64,000 nucleotides of DNA from Phycisphaeraceae bacterium. Its GTDB lineage: Bacteria > Planctomycetota > Phycisphaerae > Phycisphaerales > Phycisphaeraceae. Shown piece after piece: positions 8,791 to 18,094 of this stretch. The notes below the pieces were generated by a model. It saw nothing but the letters and a program-made list of their open reading frames with translations. It was not told the origin of the DNA and made no database searches. The number at the start of each line of letters is the position of its first letter. The stretch's first letter is position 1. A program made the position numbers and the translations under genes. The stretch lies in the NCBI GenBank assembly GCA_029260715.1, contig JAJDCS010000034.1, positions 1-64,000 on the forward strand, in the 5' to 3' direction.

Positions 8791-9612
8791 TCACGTCGCC
8801 TGCTTGACAGCCCCGTCCAGGTGTACGTCCATTTGCGGGAACGGGATACCGATCCCCGCCTCATCCAGCGCCATCTTCACCGCACGCGTGGCCGCTTCCT
8901 TCACCGTCCAAAAATCTGAGGTCGCACACCACACACGCACCGACCAATCCACCGAAGAAGCGCCCAACTGGCTCAAAAGCACCTGAGGCGCCGGGTCTTC
9001 AAGGATCCCGAGCACACCCTTTGCCGCCTTCTCCAAAACCGCTCTCGTTTTATCGATGTCCGCCGAGTACTCCACGCCCACCGCCACCTCCACACGTCGT
9101 TTGCTGTGGAACGTAATATTCTCAATCGTCGTGCCGAACACGGCGCTATTAGGTAGGATCAGCCTGCGGTTGTCAGCCGTGTCGATCCGCGTCGTGAATA
9201 GCTCGATCTCATCCACTTTCCCCGTACAGCCGCTGATCGTGACCACATCCCCCACCTTGAACGGCCGAAAAATCAGTAGCATCACCCCAGATGCGAAGTT
9301 CGACAGCGACCCCTGCAGCGCCAAACCCACCGCCAAGCCCGCCGCCGCCAGCACCGCCGCAAAGCTCGTCGTGTTCACCCCAAACACACCCAAACACGCC
9401 AGCACCACAAAAATCAGGATCGCCCAACGCGCCATCTTCGCGAAGAACTTGCCCAGCGTCGGGTCAAGCTTGGCACGCTCGCACCCCCGCCAGACCAACC
9501 GGCCCGCCCAACCAGCCACAAGCCAACCCACAAACAACAGCACCAACACGCCCACCACACGCGTCGCGTACTGCGTAATCAATATCCAAGTTTCTTCGCT
9601 GATTTCCGGCAT
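8791..9612 (-). CDS. mscS: Small-conductance mechanosensitive channel (MscS family)
   Basis: Inner-membrane channel that opens under membrane tension and releases solutes after osmotic downshock. The 273 residues have the size and layout of E. coli MscS: three N-terminal hydrophobic segments (about 16-36, 58-78 and 84-110), the glycine- and alanine-rich pore helix FAAVLAAAGLAVGLALQGSL, then the cytoplasmic beta domain starting FRPFKVGDVV and containing RRLILPNS, and a C-terminal alpha/beta domain. GGAGG stands 8 bases before the ATG at 9612. It lies 90 bases downstream of floA on the same strand, so the two membrane genes may be cotranscribed. Confidence 0.93.
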   Translation of the reverse strand: MPEISEETWILITQYATRVVGVLVLLFVGWLVAGWAGRLVWRGCERAKLDPTLGKFFAKMARWAILIFVVLACLGVFGVNTTSFAAVLAAAGLAVGLALQGSLSNFASGVMLLIFRPFKVGDVVTISGCTGKVDEIELFTTRIDTADNRRLILPNSAVFGTTIENITFHSKRRVEVAVGVEYSADIDKTRAVLEKAAKGVLGILEDPAPQVLLSQLGASSVDWSVRVWCATSDFWTVKEAATRAVKMALDEAGIGIPFPQMDVHLDGAVKQAT

Positions 9613-9702
9613 TTACAGAACCTCCAAGCAATCCCGGAAATAGAACGGAAGCTGATCGTAACAAGATAGCCCAGCAGTAGTGCTTAGTGCAAACCGATTA
9701 GG

Positions 9703-10752
9703 TCAACCACCGCTGCCGCCAGGCGGCGGGGACTGGCCCTCCCCGGCAATGCTTGAACGCATATGCGTGTCAGACTGGATGTTCTTCATCCGGTAGTAGT
9801 CCATGATGCCCATATTGCCCTGGCGGAACGCGTCGGCCATCGCCTTGGGAACCTCCGACTCCGCCAAAACCACAAGCGCTTTGTTCTTCTGAACTTCTGC
9901 CTTGTACTCTTGCTCTTGAGCCACCGCCATCGCCCGGCGCTTCTCCGCCTCAGCCTGGAACCGGCGCTTGTCCGCCTCCGCCTGATCGGCCTGAAGCTTC
10001 GCGCCGATGTTCTCACCCACATCAATGTCAGCGATGTCGATGGAGAGGATTTCGAAAGCCGTGCCAGCGTCTAAGCCTTTGCTTAGAACAGTTTTGGAGA
10101 TGCCGTCGGGGTTCTCCAAAACAGCCTTATGGCTGACCGCCGAGCCAATCGTCGTGACGATGCCCTCGCCCACACGCGCGATGATCGTCTCCTCCGTCGC
10201 ACCGCCGATCAGCCTCGCAATGTTCGCTCGAACCGTTACCCTCGCCTTGGCCCTGAGTTGGATACCGTCCTGAGCCACCGCGTCGATCGTCCCCCGACCC
10301 GCGTTGGGGTTCGGGCAATCAATCACTTTTGGGTTTACCGAGGTCTGAACAGCCTCAAGAATGTCACGCCCAGCCAGATCGATCGCGCAAGCCACGTCCC
10401 ACGGCAGTTCAATCTTGGCCCGGTCCGCCGCGATCAAAGCCGTCACCACCGTCGGCACCCGCCCGCCCGATAGGTAGTGTGTCTCCAACTGGTTTGTGGA
10501 GATATTCTGCCCGGCCTTGACCGCTCGGATGCGTGAAAGCACGATGATCTTGGGGTCGACCTTCCGGAACCGCATACCGATCAGGTCCACAAAGCTCACC
10601 GGCGCATCACTGAGCCACGCCTGGAACCACAACGCGATGTAGCTGCCCACCAGCAGCACCAGCAGCAGCAAAAACAACGCCGCGATAACCAGCGCCACTG
10701 TAATCACGGTCTTAACAAAGTCAGCTAGGATCAAAAGTGAGAGTATTGCCAT
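9703..10752 (-). CDS. floA: Flotillin-like protein FloA
   Basis: Membrane scaffold of bacterial functional microdomains, anchored by an N-terminal hydrophobic hairpin and assembling into foci. The 349 residues show the FloA order: hydrophobic segment about 5-45, SPFH-type core with [31 protein letters not shown] and [12 protein letters not shown], then the Glu/Ala-rich coiled coil [20 protein letters not shown] followed by [20 protein letters not shown]. The glycine/proline tail is variable in the family. The ATG at 10750-10752 has a weak AAGG upstream. mscS follows on the same strand. Confidence 0.93.
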   Translation of the reverse strand: MAILSLLILADFVKTVITVALVIAALFLLLLVLLVGSYIALWFQAWLSDAPVSFVDLIGMRFRKVDPKIIVLSRIRAVKAGQNISTNQLETHYLSGGRVPTVVTALIAADRAKIELPWDVACAIDLAGRDILEAVQTSVNPKVIDCPNPNAGRGTIDAVAQDGIQLRAKARVTVRANIARLIGGATEETIIARVGEGIVTTIGSAVSHKAVLENPDGISKTVLSKGLDAGTAFEILSIDIADIDVGENIGAKLQADQAEADKRRFQAEAEKRRAMAVAQEQEYKAEVQKNKALVVLAESEVPKAMADAFRQGNMGIMDYYRMKNIQSDTHMRSSIAGEGQSPPPGGSGG

Positions 10753-10850
10753 TGGAAGTCGCCTTAAAAAGTATTTTTATGCCTATCTACGGACAGCGGC
10801 GTGGCATAAGACCGTAGTATAATCGTTTTAGATCACAGCGGGAGTTGCCC

Positions 10851-11993
10851 ATGCGCATGATTTTTACCGGCCAAGTCGGGATGGACAAGAAGGCCTACCT
10901 CCAACGCGTCGCGCAATTGGCCGGCGAACGCGGTGAGGCCATCGCCGTCTACCACGTCGGCGACATGATGTACGCCGAAGCACCAGACCTCACACCCGGA
11001 CGCATCCTCGACCTACCCCTCAGCCGCTTGCAAGCCCTTCGCAGGGCCGTGTTTCGCGACATTATCGCCGACGCCGCCGGCCGCGAAAACGTCATCGTCA
11101 ACACACACGCCACCTTCCGCTGGAGGCACGGGCTATTCAGCGCATTCGACTTCGACCAAATACGACAACTCCAACCCGACACCATGGCCTGCCTCGTCGA
11201 CAACATCGAAGCCGTCCACCACCGCCTACACGGCGAGCACACCATCGACGCCACACTCAAAGACCTCATGGTCTGGCGCGAAGAAGAGATCATGGCCACC
11301 GAGCTGCTCGCCCAAGCCATGGCCTGCGGCAACCGGTTCTACATCCTCTCCCGAGGCAGAACACACCAAACCGTCGAAACAGCCTTCAGACTCATCTGCA
11401 GAGAGCCCATGCGAAAGGTCTACCCCTCCTTCCCCATGACACACGTCGTCAGCCTGCCCACCGTCCTCGACCGGATCGACGACTTCCGCGCCCAACTCGC
11501 AAAACACTTCATCACCTTCGACCCAGGCGACGTCGATGAAAAGCTCCTGCTCGACGCCGCCATCGCCGCCGCCAAGCAAGGCCGAGACTTCGTCCAAGCA
11601 AACGTCACCGACGACGACGGCCTAACAAAGCAGATCGACGTCTCCGTCAAGCAAGTCTTGGACATCGCCGGTGACATCGACGGGCAGATATACGCACGCG
11701 ACTTCAAGCTCATCGACCAGTCCGACATGATCGTCTCGCTCATCCCCGAACTGCCCGGCCCACACGGCAACACCACAGGCTCCGGCGTGCCAGGGCTGTC
11801 CAGCGGCGTCGAGCGAGAACTGCAACACGCCTTCGAGCACGGCAAAGAAGCCTACGTCGTCTGGGAGCCCGACAAGAGCCCAAGCCCATTCATCACCGAA
11901 ACCGCAACCAAAGTGTTCAGGTCCGTGCCCGAAGCCTTCGAGCACTTTGAAACCGCCGGCATGTTCCACCAAGCCAGCCTGTTCGAGCACTAA
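10851..11993 (+). CDS. AdkA-like kinase fused to a deoxyribosyltransferase-like domain
   Basis: 380 residues that appear to join two nucleotide-related domains. Residues 1-190 resemble archaeal adenylate kinase (AdkA): an N-terminal MIFTGQVGMDKKAY loop, VYHVGDMMYAEA, a conserved INTHAT-like strand (VIVNTHATFRWRHG) and a WREEEIM helix where AdkA has EEHQIM. The loop has KK where Walker A has K(S/T), so ATP binding may be altered. The C-terminus (about 265-350) has YARDFKLIDQSDMIVSLIPE and GVERELQHAFEHGKEAYVVW, the order seen in nucleoside 2-deoxyribosyltransferase-like folds. The ATG at 10851 is preceded by GGGAG; a TTG two codons earlier is possible. The gene stands alone. Similarity is from memory of motifs, so function is inferred. 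Confidence 0.65.
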   Translation: MRMIFTGQVGMDKKAYLQRVAQLAGERGEAIAVYHVGDMMYAEAPDLTPGRILDLPLSRLQALRRAVFRDIIADAAGRENVIVNTHATFRWRHGLFSAFDFDQIRQLQPDTMACLVDNIEAVHHRLHGEHTIDATLKDLMVWREEEIMATELLAQAMACGNRFYILSRGRTHQTVETAFRLICREPMRKVYPSFPMTHVVSLPTVLDRIDDFRAQLAKHFITFDPGDVDEKLLLDAAIAAAKQGRDFVQANVTDDDGLTKQIDVSVKQVLDIAGDIDGQIYARDFKLIDQSDMIVSLIPELPGPHGNTTGSGVPGLSSGVERELQHAFEHGKEAYVVWEPDKSPSPFITETATKVFRSVPEAFEHFETAGMFHQASLFEH

Positions 11994-12076
11994 CCACGAC
12001 ACCACACACCGGTTTGTTATAAACTATGAAACCGGTTCATTTCGCCGAGGGAGCCTTGCTAAAGAGGTAGAAGTCT

Positions 12077-12952
12077 ATGACCCAATCCCACGCTGTCTTG
12101 CTCGCCATCTGCTTGTCCGTCGCCGCCGCAACGATCGCGCCAACAGGCTGCGAAGCCCCCAACACCGTCAAGCTCCCGCCGCCCCCGCCGGAGCCTAAAC
12201 ACATCTCAAAACACGCGCCCGTACCCGCGCAGATCAGCCACGCGTACGGCATCGATAGCTGGGCCGTCACACGATACATACGCTTCGACATGGTCATCCG
12301 AGACAAGGGCCACGAAACCGCAAGGTACAGCCACCTCTGGGACCGCCAGACCGGCGAATACCGCTACGAAGCAGACGCCGCCGTCTTCGCCGCCTCCGCG
12401 TTCTACGACCAGGCCCTCGACAAATGGCAGCCCATCAAATTGGACATCCCGCCCGGGCAATTGGTCGCGCTACTAAACAAAAAAACGAAACGAGGCGCCG
12501 TCTATATCGACGGGGCACAAGCCCCCGACAACACCGCCACCGTCGCCCGCGTCCTCGAACGCATCGACAACGACACCTTCCTACTCACACAGCCAGTCGA
12601 ATTGGTCCGCGCCAAAACCACCGGCGCCGCGCTGGCCATCAAGCAGGAAGACGCCGCAAGCACCATGGTCTACCGCTACCACTACCCGCCAAGCGCCGGG
12701 AAAACACCAAAAGACCTCTGGGCGCTTTTCTACAACCCCCAGACCATGATGATCTTCAAATCAAAGGTCAAGCCGCAATTCTCCCGCCACATCATCACCG
12801 CCGAATGGACCCGCACCGCGCCCATCAACGGCGTAACCTTCTGCCTCGAAAGGGTCATGGGCGAAAAACGCATCGTCTTTGAGAAAATCACCATGCCCAA
12901 GAACGTCCCCGACGGCGTCTTCACCGACCCCAACGTCCAAATGCCCTGGTAA
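12077..12952 (+). CDS. Putative lipoprotein of unknown function
   Basis: 291 residues, not recognised. The N-terminus reads as a signal peptide with a hydrophobic core (VLLAICLSVAAATIA) ending PTGC, so Cys25 may be lipidated, although the lipobox is loose. A proline-rich linker (KLPPPPPEPK) follows. The remainder is mixed alpha/beta with many aromatic residues and a late FCLERVMGEKRIVFEKI stretch; it has some feel of outer-membrane lipoprotein carrier-like folds, but that is a guess. It follows the kinase fusion gene by 83 bases on the same strand, with AGAGG before the ATG. Confidence 0.65.
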   Translation: MTQSHAVLLAICLSVAAATIAPTGCEAPNTVKLPPPPPEPKHISKHAPVPAQISHAYGIDSWAVTRYIRFDMVIRDKGHETARYSHLWDRQTGEYRYEADAAVFAASAFYDQALDKWQPIKLDIPPGQLVALLNKKTKRGAVYIDGAQAPDNTATVARVLERIDNDTFLLTQPVELVRAKTTGAALAIKQEDAASTMVYRYHYPPSAGKTPKDLWALFYNPQTMMIFKSKVKPQFSRHIITAEWTRTAPINGVTFCLERVMGEKRIVFEKITMPKNVPDGVFTDPNVQMPW

Positions 12953-13269
12953 CAACACACCACAAACACCAGCCACCGCCGCAATTTTTTCCTTGACAGC
13001 ACCGCACCCCGCAGCCGACAATAATACGGGTCTGGATTAATACGTGTGTGACCAAAACGAGCCGCGACCGTGAGGGAGCGGTCTCCGGACGAGACGCAAA
13101 TAACTTAACATGGGACATGCTGTGACCTCACCGCTTGTGAGGCGGTCGCCAACGACCCCTTAGACCATCAAGACCGACACACCCCCGCGAAAAGTCCGCC
13201 CGCCCCACGCCGACCCCCCTAACCCCGCCTGATTTAAAACCAACTACCACCCACACGGAGGATGAACCA
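12953..13269. other. Intergenic gap with one dispersed repeat
   Basis: Contains the ACGAGCCG repeat copy at 13057-13085 and the upstream region of the beta-helix gene. TCACCGCTTGTGAGGCGGT (about 13127-13145) can form a short hairpin. No gene seen. Confidence 0.6.
13057..13085 (+). repeat. ACGAGCCG dispersed repeat, copy 3
   Basis: Matches the core through GGAGCGGTCTC and then diverges. It is preceded by TCTGGATTAATACG, as in other copies. Confidence 0.8.
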
Positions 13270-14676
13270 ATGACCCGCCTGACCGCCCCGTTATCACGCG
13301 CCTTCGCCGCCGCCGCCTTGCTCGTTGCCCAACCCGCCTGGGCCGACCAGATCATCGTCACACCCGCGGACAACCTCCAAGCCGCCATCATCGCCGCCAA
13401 CCCAGGAGACCAAGTCCTCCTCACCCCCGGCACGCACTCCGGCGGCGTGTTCGCCAGCGGCGTCAACGGCGTCACCATCAAAAGCCAAGACCCCGCAAAC
13501 CCCGCCATCATCCAAGGCGGAACAAACGCCATTCAACTCAGCGACCCCGTCAACGTCACCATCCAAGACCTGATCATCCAAAACACCGTCATCAACGGCC
13601 TGAACATCGACGACGGTGGAACCTTCGACACACCCGCACAGAACATCACCCTGCGCAACCTCGTCCTCCGCAACATCGGCTCAAACGGCAACCACGACGG
13701 CATCAAGCTCTCAGGCGTCGACAACTTCCTCATCGATCGCGTCCGCGTCATCGACTGGGGCACAGGCGGTAGCGCCGTGGACATGGTCGGCGCCCACCAC
13801 GGCCTAATCCAAAACTCGCTCTTCCAGCACACCGCGCCCGCCAGCACGGGCGTACAAGCTAAGGGCGGCACCAAAGACATCACCGTCCGCGCAAACCGCT
13901 TCGTTATGCCCCAGACCACTACCGGCATCGGCAGGGCCATCCAATTCGGCGGCAGCACAGACTCCCAGTTCTTCCGATTCGTACCGGGTGACTCAGGCTA
14001 CGAAGCCGACGACCTCACCTCAGAGGGCAACGTCGTCATAGGCGGCTCCTCAGCATTCACCTTCGTCAACATCGACGGCGGCATACACCGATACAACTAC
14101 GTCCAAACACCAGGAGACTGGATACTACGAATCCTCAACGAAAACCAAGGCCTACCCATCGTCGACACACAAAACGGCAGCCTAATCGGCAACAAGATCG
14201 TCTTCGACAACCAGCTACGCACCGCCGTCAACGTCGGCACCGAAACGCTCGAAGAAACATTGATCTTCGACAAAAACCTCTGGTACAACCAAAGCAACCC
14301 AAACAACAGCACACCCTCACTACCCACTACAGAAACCAACGGCACCTACGGCGTCGACCCCGCCCTAGACCCCGACAACGTCATCGCCTGGGACTTCACG
14401 TGGGGCAAATGGCTTGTCAACGCAAACGATCAGCAGAACACGTTCAACCCCGCGCCGTCACTGTTCGTCGCCACGCCGGGGCCAAACGCGAAGTTCGACC
14501 CCGCGCTAGCCAACCCGCTGATCGGAAATTGGGCCTTCAGCCCCGTCACCGCCCAGGTACAGCTAGATTCGTTCTCGCAAACCATCCTGGTCAATAACAC
14601 CATCATCCCCGCCCCTTCCGCGCTACCGCTGCTAGCGCTACCCGCACTAGCCGCAGGCCTCATCAGACGGCGATAA
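13270..14676 (+). CDS. Secreted right-handed beta-helix protein with PEP-CTERM-like tail
   Basis: 468-residue exported protein. A signal peptide (LSRAFAAAALLVAQPAWA) is followed by repeated short strands rich in Asn, Ile and Val (GVNGVTIKSQDP, VNVTIQDLIIQNTVINGLNI, NITLRNLVLRNIGSNG), the pattern of pectate-lyase-like parallel beta-helices. Substrate is unknown; polysaccharide binding or cleavage is typical of the fold. The C-terminus PAPSALPLLALPALAAGLIRRR is a short Pro motif, hydrophobic helix and Arg cluster, the PEP-CTERM architecture, making it a likely substrate of the exosortase at 24049. GGAGG precedes the ATG. Confidence 0.78.
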   Translation: MTRLTAPLSRAFAAAALLVAQPAWADQIIVTPADNLQAAIIAANPGDQVLLTPGTHSGGVFASGVNGVTIKSQDPANPAIIQGGTNAIQLSDPVNVTIQDLIIQNTVINGLNIDDGGTFDTPAQNITLRNLVLRNIGSNGNHDGIKLSGVDNFLIDRVRVIDWGTGGSAVDMVGAHHGLIQNSLFQHTAPASTGVQAKGGTKDITVRANRFVMPQTTTGIGRAIQFGGSTDSQFFRFVPGDSGYEADDLTSEGNVVIGGSSAFTFVNIDGGIHRYNYVQTPGDWILRILNENQGLPIVDTQNGSLIGNKIVFDNQLRTAVNVGTETLEETLIFDKNLWYNQSNPNNSTPSLPTTETNGTYGVDPALDPDNVIAWDFTWGKWLVNANDQQNTFNPAPSLFVATPGPNAKFDPALANPLIGNWAFSPVTAQVQLDSFSQTILVNNTIIPAPSALPLLALPALAAGLIRRR

Positions 14677-14720
14677 GATTAGGCACGGCACAACTCAAGA
14701 GGATTACAAAGTCGCTCGCT

Positions 14721-14752
14721 ACGAGCCGCGACCGTAAGGGAGTGGTTTCTTC
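14721..14752 (+). repeat. ACGAGCCG dispersed repeat, copy 4
   Basis: Same core with two changes (AGTGG and TTTCTTC), lying in the short gap before the DUF488 gene, where it could affect the leader of that transcript. Confidence 0.8.
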
Positions 14753-14790
14753 CGGCTTGGAGTTTTCACAGACCCTTCGAGGCCACAGCC

Positions 14791-15159
14791 ATGATCAAGC
14801 TCAAGCGAGCCTACGACCCACCCGCCAAACAAGACGGCCGGCGCATCCTCGTCGAGCGTCTCTGGCCACGCGGCCTGACCAAAGAAAAAGCAGCCATCGA
14901 CGACTGGCCCAAAGACATCGCACCCACACCGCAGCTACGAAAGTGGTTCAGCCACGACCCAGACAAATGGGAAGGTTTTTGTAAGCGATACCGCGCCGAG
15001 CTAGACAAAAACAAAGACCGCGTCGAGCAACTCAAAAAAACCTGCCGCACCGGAACCGTCACCTTCGTCTTCGCCGCACGCGACACCGAACGCAACAGCG
15101 CCGTCGTCCTAAAGGCTTATCTAGAAGAGCAAGGCGGAGTTGTTAAGCGGGTTGGGTAA
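14791..15159 (+). CDS. DUF488 family protein (YeaO-like)
   Basis: Small cytoplasmic protein of 122 residues belonging to the DUF488 group represented by E. coli YeaO; biochemical role unknown. The family signature is clear: IKLKRAYDP, then GRRILVERLWPRGLTKEKA near residues 17-35, the DWPKDIAPTPQLRKWF stretch and a C-terminal FVFAARDTERNSAVVLKAYL. Length is normal for the family. It is preceded by the beta-helix gene and an ACGAGCCG repeat, and followed by the CHRD gene on the same strand, with no sign that the three form an operon. Confidence 0.85.
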   Translation: MIKLKRAYDPPAKQDGRRILVERLWPRGLTKEKAAIDDWPKDIAPTPQLRKWFSHDPDKWEGFCKRYRAELDKNKDRVEQLKKTCRTGTVTFVFAARDTERNSAVVLKAYLEEQGGVVKRVG

Positions 15160-15386
15160 GCGGCTATATAAGTAAAACCCGTCAACAGTTATATGAAGAT
15201 GGACAACACAAGCGGTCTTACCCTCTGCAGGGTATCCCACAGGCAATAATTGTTGAAAGTTATGAAAAAAAGTCTTGGTAAAATCCGCTGCTGGCAGTAC
15301 AATCACAACCAGTACAACTCTGTCTGTTATTGACGGAGTTCATTCAGGAAAGATCATCCCATTGTCTTTTGAGAAGGAGCAATTCA

Positions 15387-15893
15387 ATGAAAACCCATCT
15401 TTTTAGCGCCTTGGCTATCGTTGGCGTTTGTCTCGCAGGTCAAGCGGATGCAACCATGTACACACTGTCCGGCGACATGGACGTATTCCAAGCAACCACC
15501 AATCCCGCAAACGTCGGCAGCGGCACAGGCACTATTTCTGGGGACTACGACGACGACACGAACCTTCTTAATTATTCAGTCGAGTGGGCAGATCTGACAA
15601 CGCCGGTTACCAACATGCACTTTCATCTTGGCGCACCGGGCGTACCCGGTGGGGTTGAACTGGGCGTCCCGGGCCCGTGGTCCAGCCCGGAGGTCGGCAC
15701 AAATATTTTACTATCTGACAGCCAAGAGACGAATTTGTTATCCGGCAATTGGTATCTCAACATACACACAGGCGATTTTGGCGGTGGCGAAATCCGTGGC
15801 CAGGTATTGGTAAGCGTGGTGCCTGAGCCCGCGACTTCCTTGCTGCTGGGCCTAGGCGTGCTGGGCATGGCAGCACGACGCCGGGTGGTGTGA
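15387..15893 (+). CDS. CHRD-domain PEP-CTERM protein
   Basis: 168-residue exported protein. A signal peptide (KTHLFSALAIVGVCLAGQADA) is followed by a CHRD-like domain with the typical TNMHFHLGAPGVPGG region and a closing NIHTGDFGGGEIRGQV strand. The C-terminus VVPEPATSLLLGLGVLGM plus AARRR is a textbook PEP-CTERM signal, so the exosortase at 24049 should anchor and cleave it. AGAAGGAG lies 8 bases before the ATG at 15387, which excludes the earlier in-frame ATG at 15330. A strong terminator follows at 15942. Codon choice is less C-rich than in the neighbouring genes. Confidence 0.87.
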   Translation: MKTHLFSALAIVGVCLAGQADATMYTLSGDMDVFQATTNPANVGSGTGTISGDYDDDTNLLNYSVEWADLTTPVTNMHFHLGAPGVPGGVELGVPGPWSSPEVGTNILLSDSQETNLLSGNWYLNIHTGDFGGGEIRGQVLVSVVPEPATSLLLGLGVLGMAARRRVV

Positions 15894-15941
15894 ATTGTGA
15901 ATTGAAAAAGATCTTCCGGGCAGGCCCGGATCGATGAAAAT

Positions 15942-15976
15942 AACAACCCCCGGCTTACAAGCCGGGGGTTGTTTTA
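15942..15976 (+). terminator. Rho-independent terminator
   Basis: AACAACCCCCGGC (15942-15954), a 6-base loop and GCCGGGGGTTGTT (15961-15973) pair perfectly over 13 bp and run into T residues. It ends the CHRD gene transcript. Confidence 0.9.
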
Positions 15977-16117
15977 TAGCCTCACACAAGCGGCTCTAAC
16001 AGCAGGACACACGCCAAGCTCACTTGACACCTCATTCAATTCTCCCCGCAAGTTGGCGTGCCACCACAACCCTATTACAATCTCGCTTTAGACACCCCTC
16101 CGGGAGCCGCTGCCGCC

Positions 16118-17407
16118 ATGCCCTACGAGGTCAAACCATTCGATGTTGACGTTGAGACAACGCCTTACGTTAAGGCCGACCAAGACGCCAACGGCACCGG
16201 CGACCGCTGGACCCTCAACTTCGGGCCACAGCACCCCGCCACACACACCACCCTGCGCATCGTCCTAGAGCTGGACGGCGAACGCGTCGCACGGGCCGTA
16301 CCCCACATAGGTTATCTCCACTCCGGCTTCGAGAAGCTCGCAGAGCACCTCGACTACAACCAGTACGTCACCATCGTCAGCCGGATGAACTACGTCTCGC
16401 CCATCTCAAACGACATCGCCTGGCACACCGCCGCGGAAGTGTTGTTTGGCATCGACATCACGCCGCGCTGCAAAGCCGTCCGCACCATCCTCGCCGAGCT
16501 AGGCCGTATACAAGACCATCTGCTCTGCGTCGGCACCGCCGCGCTGGACCTGGGCGCTTTCACCGCCTTCCTCTACGGCTTCAACGAACGCGAACGCATC
16601 TACGACATCCTCGACTACATCTCCGGCCAGCGATTCCACCCGGACTGGTCGCGCGTCGGCGGCGCCATGGCAGACCTACCCGACGAAGCCGTCTTCAAAC
16701 GCATGGTCAAGCGATTCATCCACGAGCAGATGCCGCCCGCCATCGCCGACATCGAGAAGCTCCTAAACCGCAACCGCATCTTCCGCGACCGGACGCAGGG
16801 CATCGGCGTCCTCACGCGCGAAGACGCCATCGCCTGGTCCATCACAGGCCCCGTCGCTCGCGCCAGCGGCGTAAGACGCGACCTGCGAAAAGACGAGCCA
16901 TACCTCTGCTACGCGGATAACTGGGACAACCGCGGCGCCCAAGCCGTACAGTTCAAAGTACCCGTCGCAAACGACGGCGACGTCTTTGCCCGCTACCTCG
17001 TCCGCTTAGAAGAAATCAAGCAGTCCGCCGCCATCATCGACCAACTGATCGACAACATCCCCACCGGCCCGATGAACGTCAACGACGACGGCAAGGTCAA
17101 CCTGCCGGACAAAGCCTCCGTCTACGGCTCAATCGAAGGGCTCATCCAGCACTTCGAACTCGTCATGACCAACCGCGGCTGGGAAGCGCCCGTCGCGGAA
17201 GCATACGGCGCCAACGAAACCGCAAACGGCGAACTGGGTTACTACATCGTCAGCGACGGCGGCCCACGCCCCTGGCGAGCCAAGTGCCGCCCGCCAAGCT
17301 TCATCAACTACCAAGTGTTCCCCAAGCTCGTCGAAGGGCACTTATTGTCCGACATCGTCGCCGTACTAGGAAGCCTAAACGTCATCGCCGCCGAACTAGA
17401 CCGTTAA
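16118..17407 (+). CDS. nuoD: NADH-quinone oxidoreductase subunit D
   Basis: The 49 kDa-type subunit of respiratory complex I, in the peripheral arm near the quinone site. Family landmarks are LNFGPQHPATHTTLR, VPHIGYLHSGFEKLAEH, SRMNYVSPISND, LDLGAFTAFLYGF, ISGQRFHPDWSRVGG and the C-terminal ELGYYIVSDGG with an ELDR end. The His in GPQHP and Tyr in the YN(Q)Y region match quinone-pocket positions known from Thermus Nqo4. I chose the ATG at 16118, which gives 429 residues, close to family size; a GTG at 16058 would add 20 residues and cannot be excluded. nuoE follows after 67 bases. nuoG, nuoH and the remaining membrane subunits are not in this window. Confidence 0.93.
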   Translation: MPYEVKPFDVDVETTPYVKADQDANGTGDRWTLNFGPQHPATHTTLRIVLELDGERVARAVPHIGYLHSGFEKLAEHLDYNQYVTIVSRMNYVSPISNDIAWHTAAEVLFGIDITPRCKAVRTILAELGRIQDHLLCVGTAALDLGAFTAFLYGFNERERIYDILDYISGQRFHPDWSRVGGAMADLPDEAVFKRMVKRFIHEQMPPAIADIEKLLNRNRIFRDRTQGIGVLTREDAIAWSITGPVARASGVRRDLRKDEPYLCYADNWDNRGAQAVQFKVPVANDGDVFARYLVRLEEIKQSAAIIDQLIDNIPTGPMNVNDDGKVNLPDKASVYGSIEGLIQHFELVMTNRGWEAPVAEAYGANETANGELGYYIVSDGGPRPWRAKCRPPSFINYQVFPKLVEGHLLSDIVAVLGSLNVIAAELDR

Positions 17408-17474
17408 CTTGATAGACTCTGGCCCCGACACTTTGGACCCTGGACGACGGACCCCGGACTCTGGACTTTAAAGA
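17408..17474 (+). repeat. Degenerate GGACCCTGGAC-type repeat between nuoD and nuoE
   Basis: The spacer is made of related 6-9 base units (GACTCTGG, GGACCCTGGAC, GGACCCCGGACTCTGGAC). Its origin is unclear; it may be replication slippage. It puts a repetitive leader before nuoE. Confidence 0.5.
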
Positions 17475-17999
17475 ATGGCTTGGATCGTCAAAAACTCCGC
17501 CACCATGAAGATCGACCGGCGCGAACAGCCCTGGCTCGATGACGCGCTCAAAGCCGAGCTCGAAGCCAACGTCCTACCAAGCTACCCCACCAAGCAAGCA
17601 GCCACCCTGCCCGTACTCCACGCCGTTCAGCACAAGCACAACTGGATACCCCTGCAAGCCATCGAAGAAGTCGCAGACTTCCTCGGGCTCAGCCACGCAC
17701 AGGTCATGGACACCGCCACCTTCTACGAAGACTTCTGGCTAAAACCCAAAGGCAAGTACCTCATCATGGTCTGCCAATCCATCACCTGCGAGCTCATGGG
17801 CCAAGTCGGCCTGCTCGAACGGATCAAAGCCAAGCTCGGCATCGACGTGGGCCAAACCACCCAAGACGGCCGGTTCACACTCATGGCCGCCGAGTGCCTC
17901 GGATCATGCGACACCGCGCCCGTCGCCCTAGTCAACGAAAAACTATACGAATCAATCACCGCCACAAATTTCGAACGCATACTCGACGACCTGGAGTAA
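17475..17999 (+). CDS. nuoE: NADH-quinone oxidoreductase subunit E
   Basis: The 24 kDa-type thioredoxin-fold subunit of complex I, carrying the N1a [2Fe-2S] cluster in the NADH-oxidising module. The four cluster cysteines are visible as CQSITC (C-x4-C) near residues 97-102 and CLGSC (C-x3-C) near 138-142, followed by DTAPVALVNEKLYE. An N-terminal helical domain (PTKQAATLPVLHAVQHKHNWIP region) is also typical. 174 residues is normal. It sits between nuoD and nuoF on the same strand, so the three probably form one transcript. Confidence 0.93.
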   Translation: MAWIVKNSATMKIDRREQPWLDDALKAELEANVLPSYPTKQAATLPVLHAVQHKHNWIPLQAIEEVADFLGLSHAQVMDTATFYEDFWLKPKGKYLIMVCQSITCELMGQVGLLERIKAKLGIDVGQTTQDGRFTLMAAECLGSCDTAPVALVNEKLYESITATNFERILDDLE

Positions 18000-18004
18000 A
18001 AGCA

Positions 18005-18041
18005 GGGTGCCACACAGCACCGCCCAGCGTGCTGTGTGCGA
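18005..18041 (+). repeat. GGGTGCCAC hairpin repeat, copy 2
   Basis: CACACAGCAC pairs with GTGCTGTGTG around CGCCCAGC, preceded by GGGTGC and followed by CG. It lies between nuoE and nuoF and could partly attenuate read-through. Confidence 0.85.
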
Positions 18042-18094
18042 CAAACACAAGGCCGTTTATACTGGAAGACAAGCATTCGTAAAGCCCCAATCCC

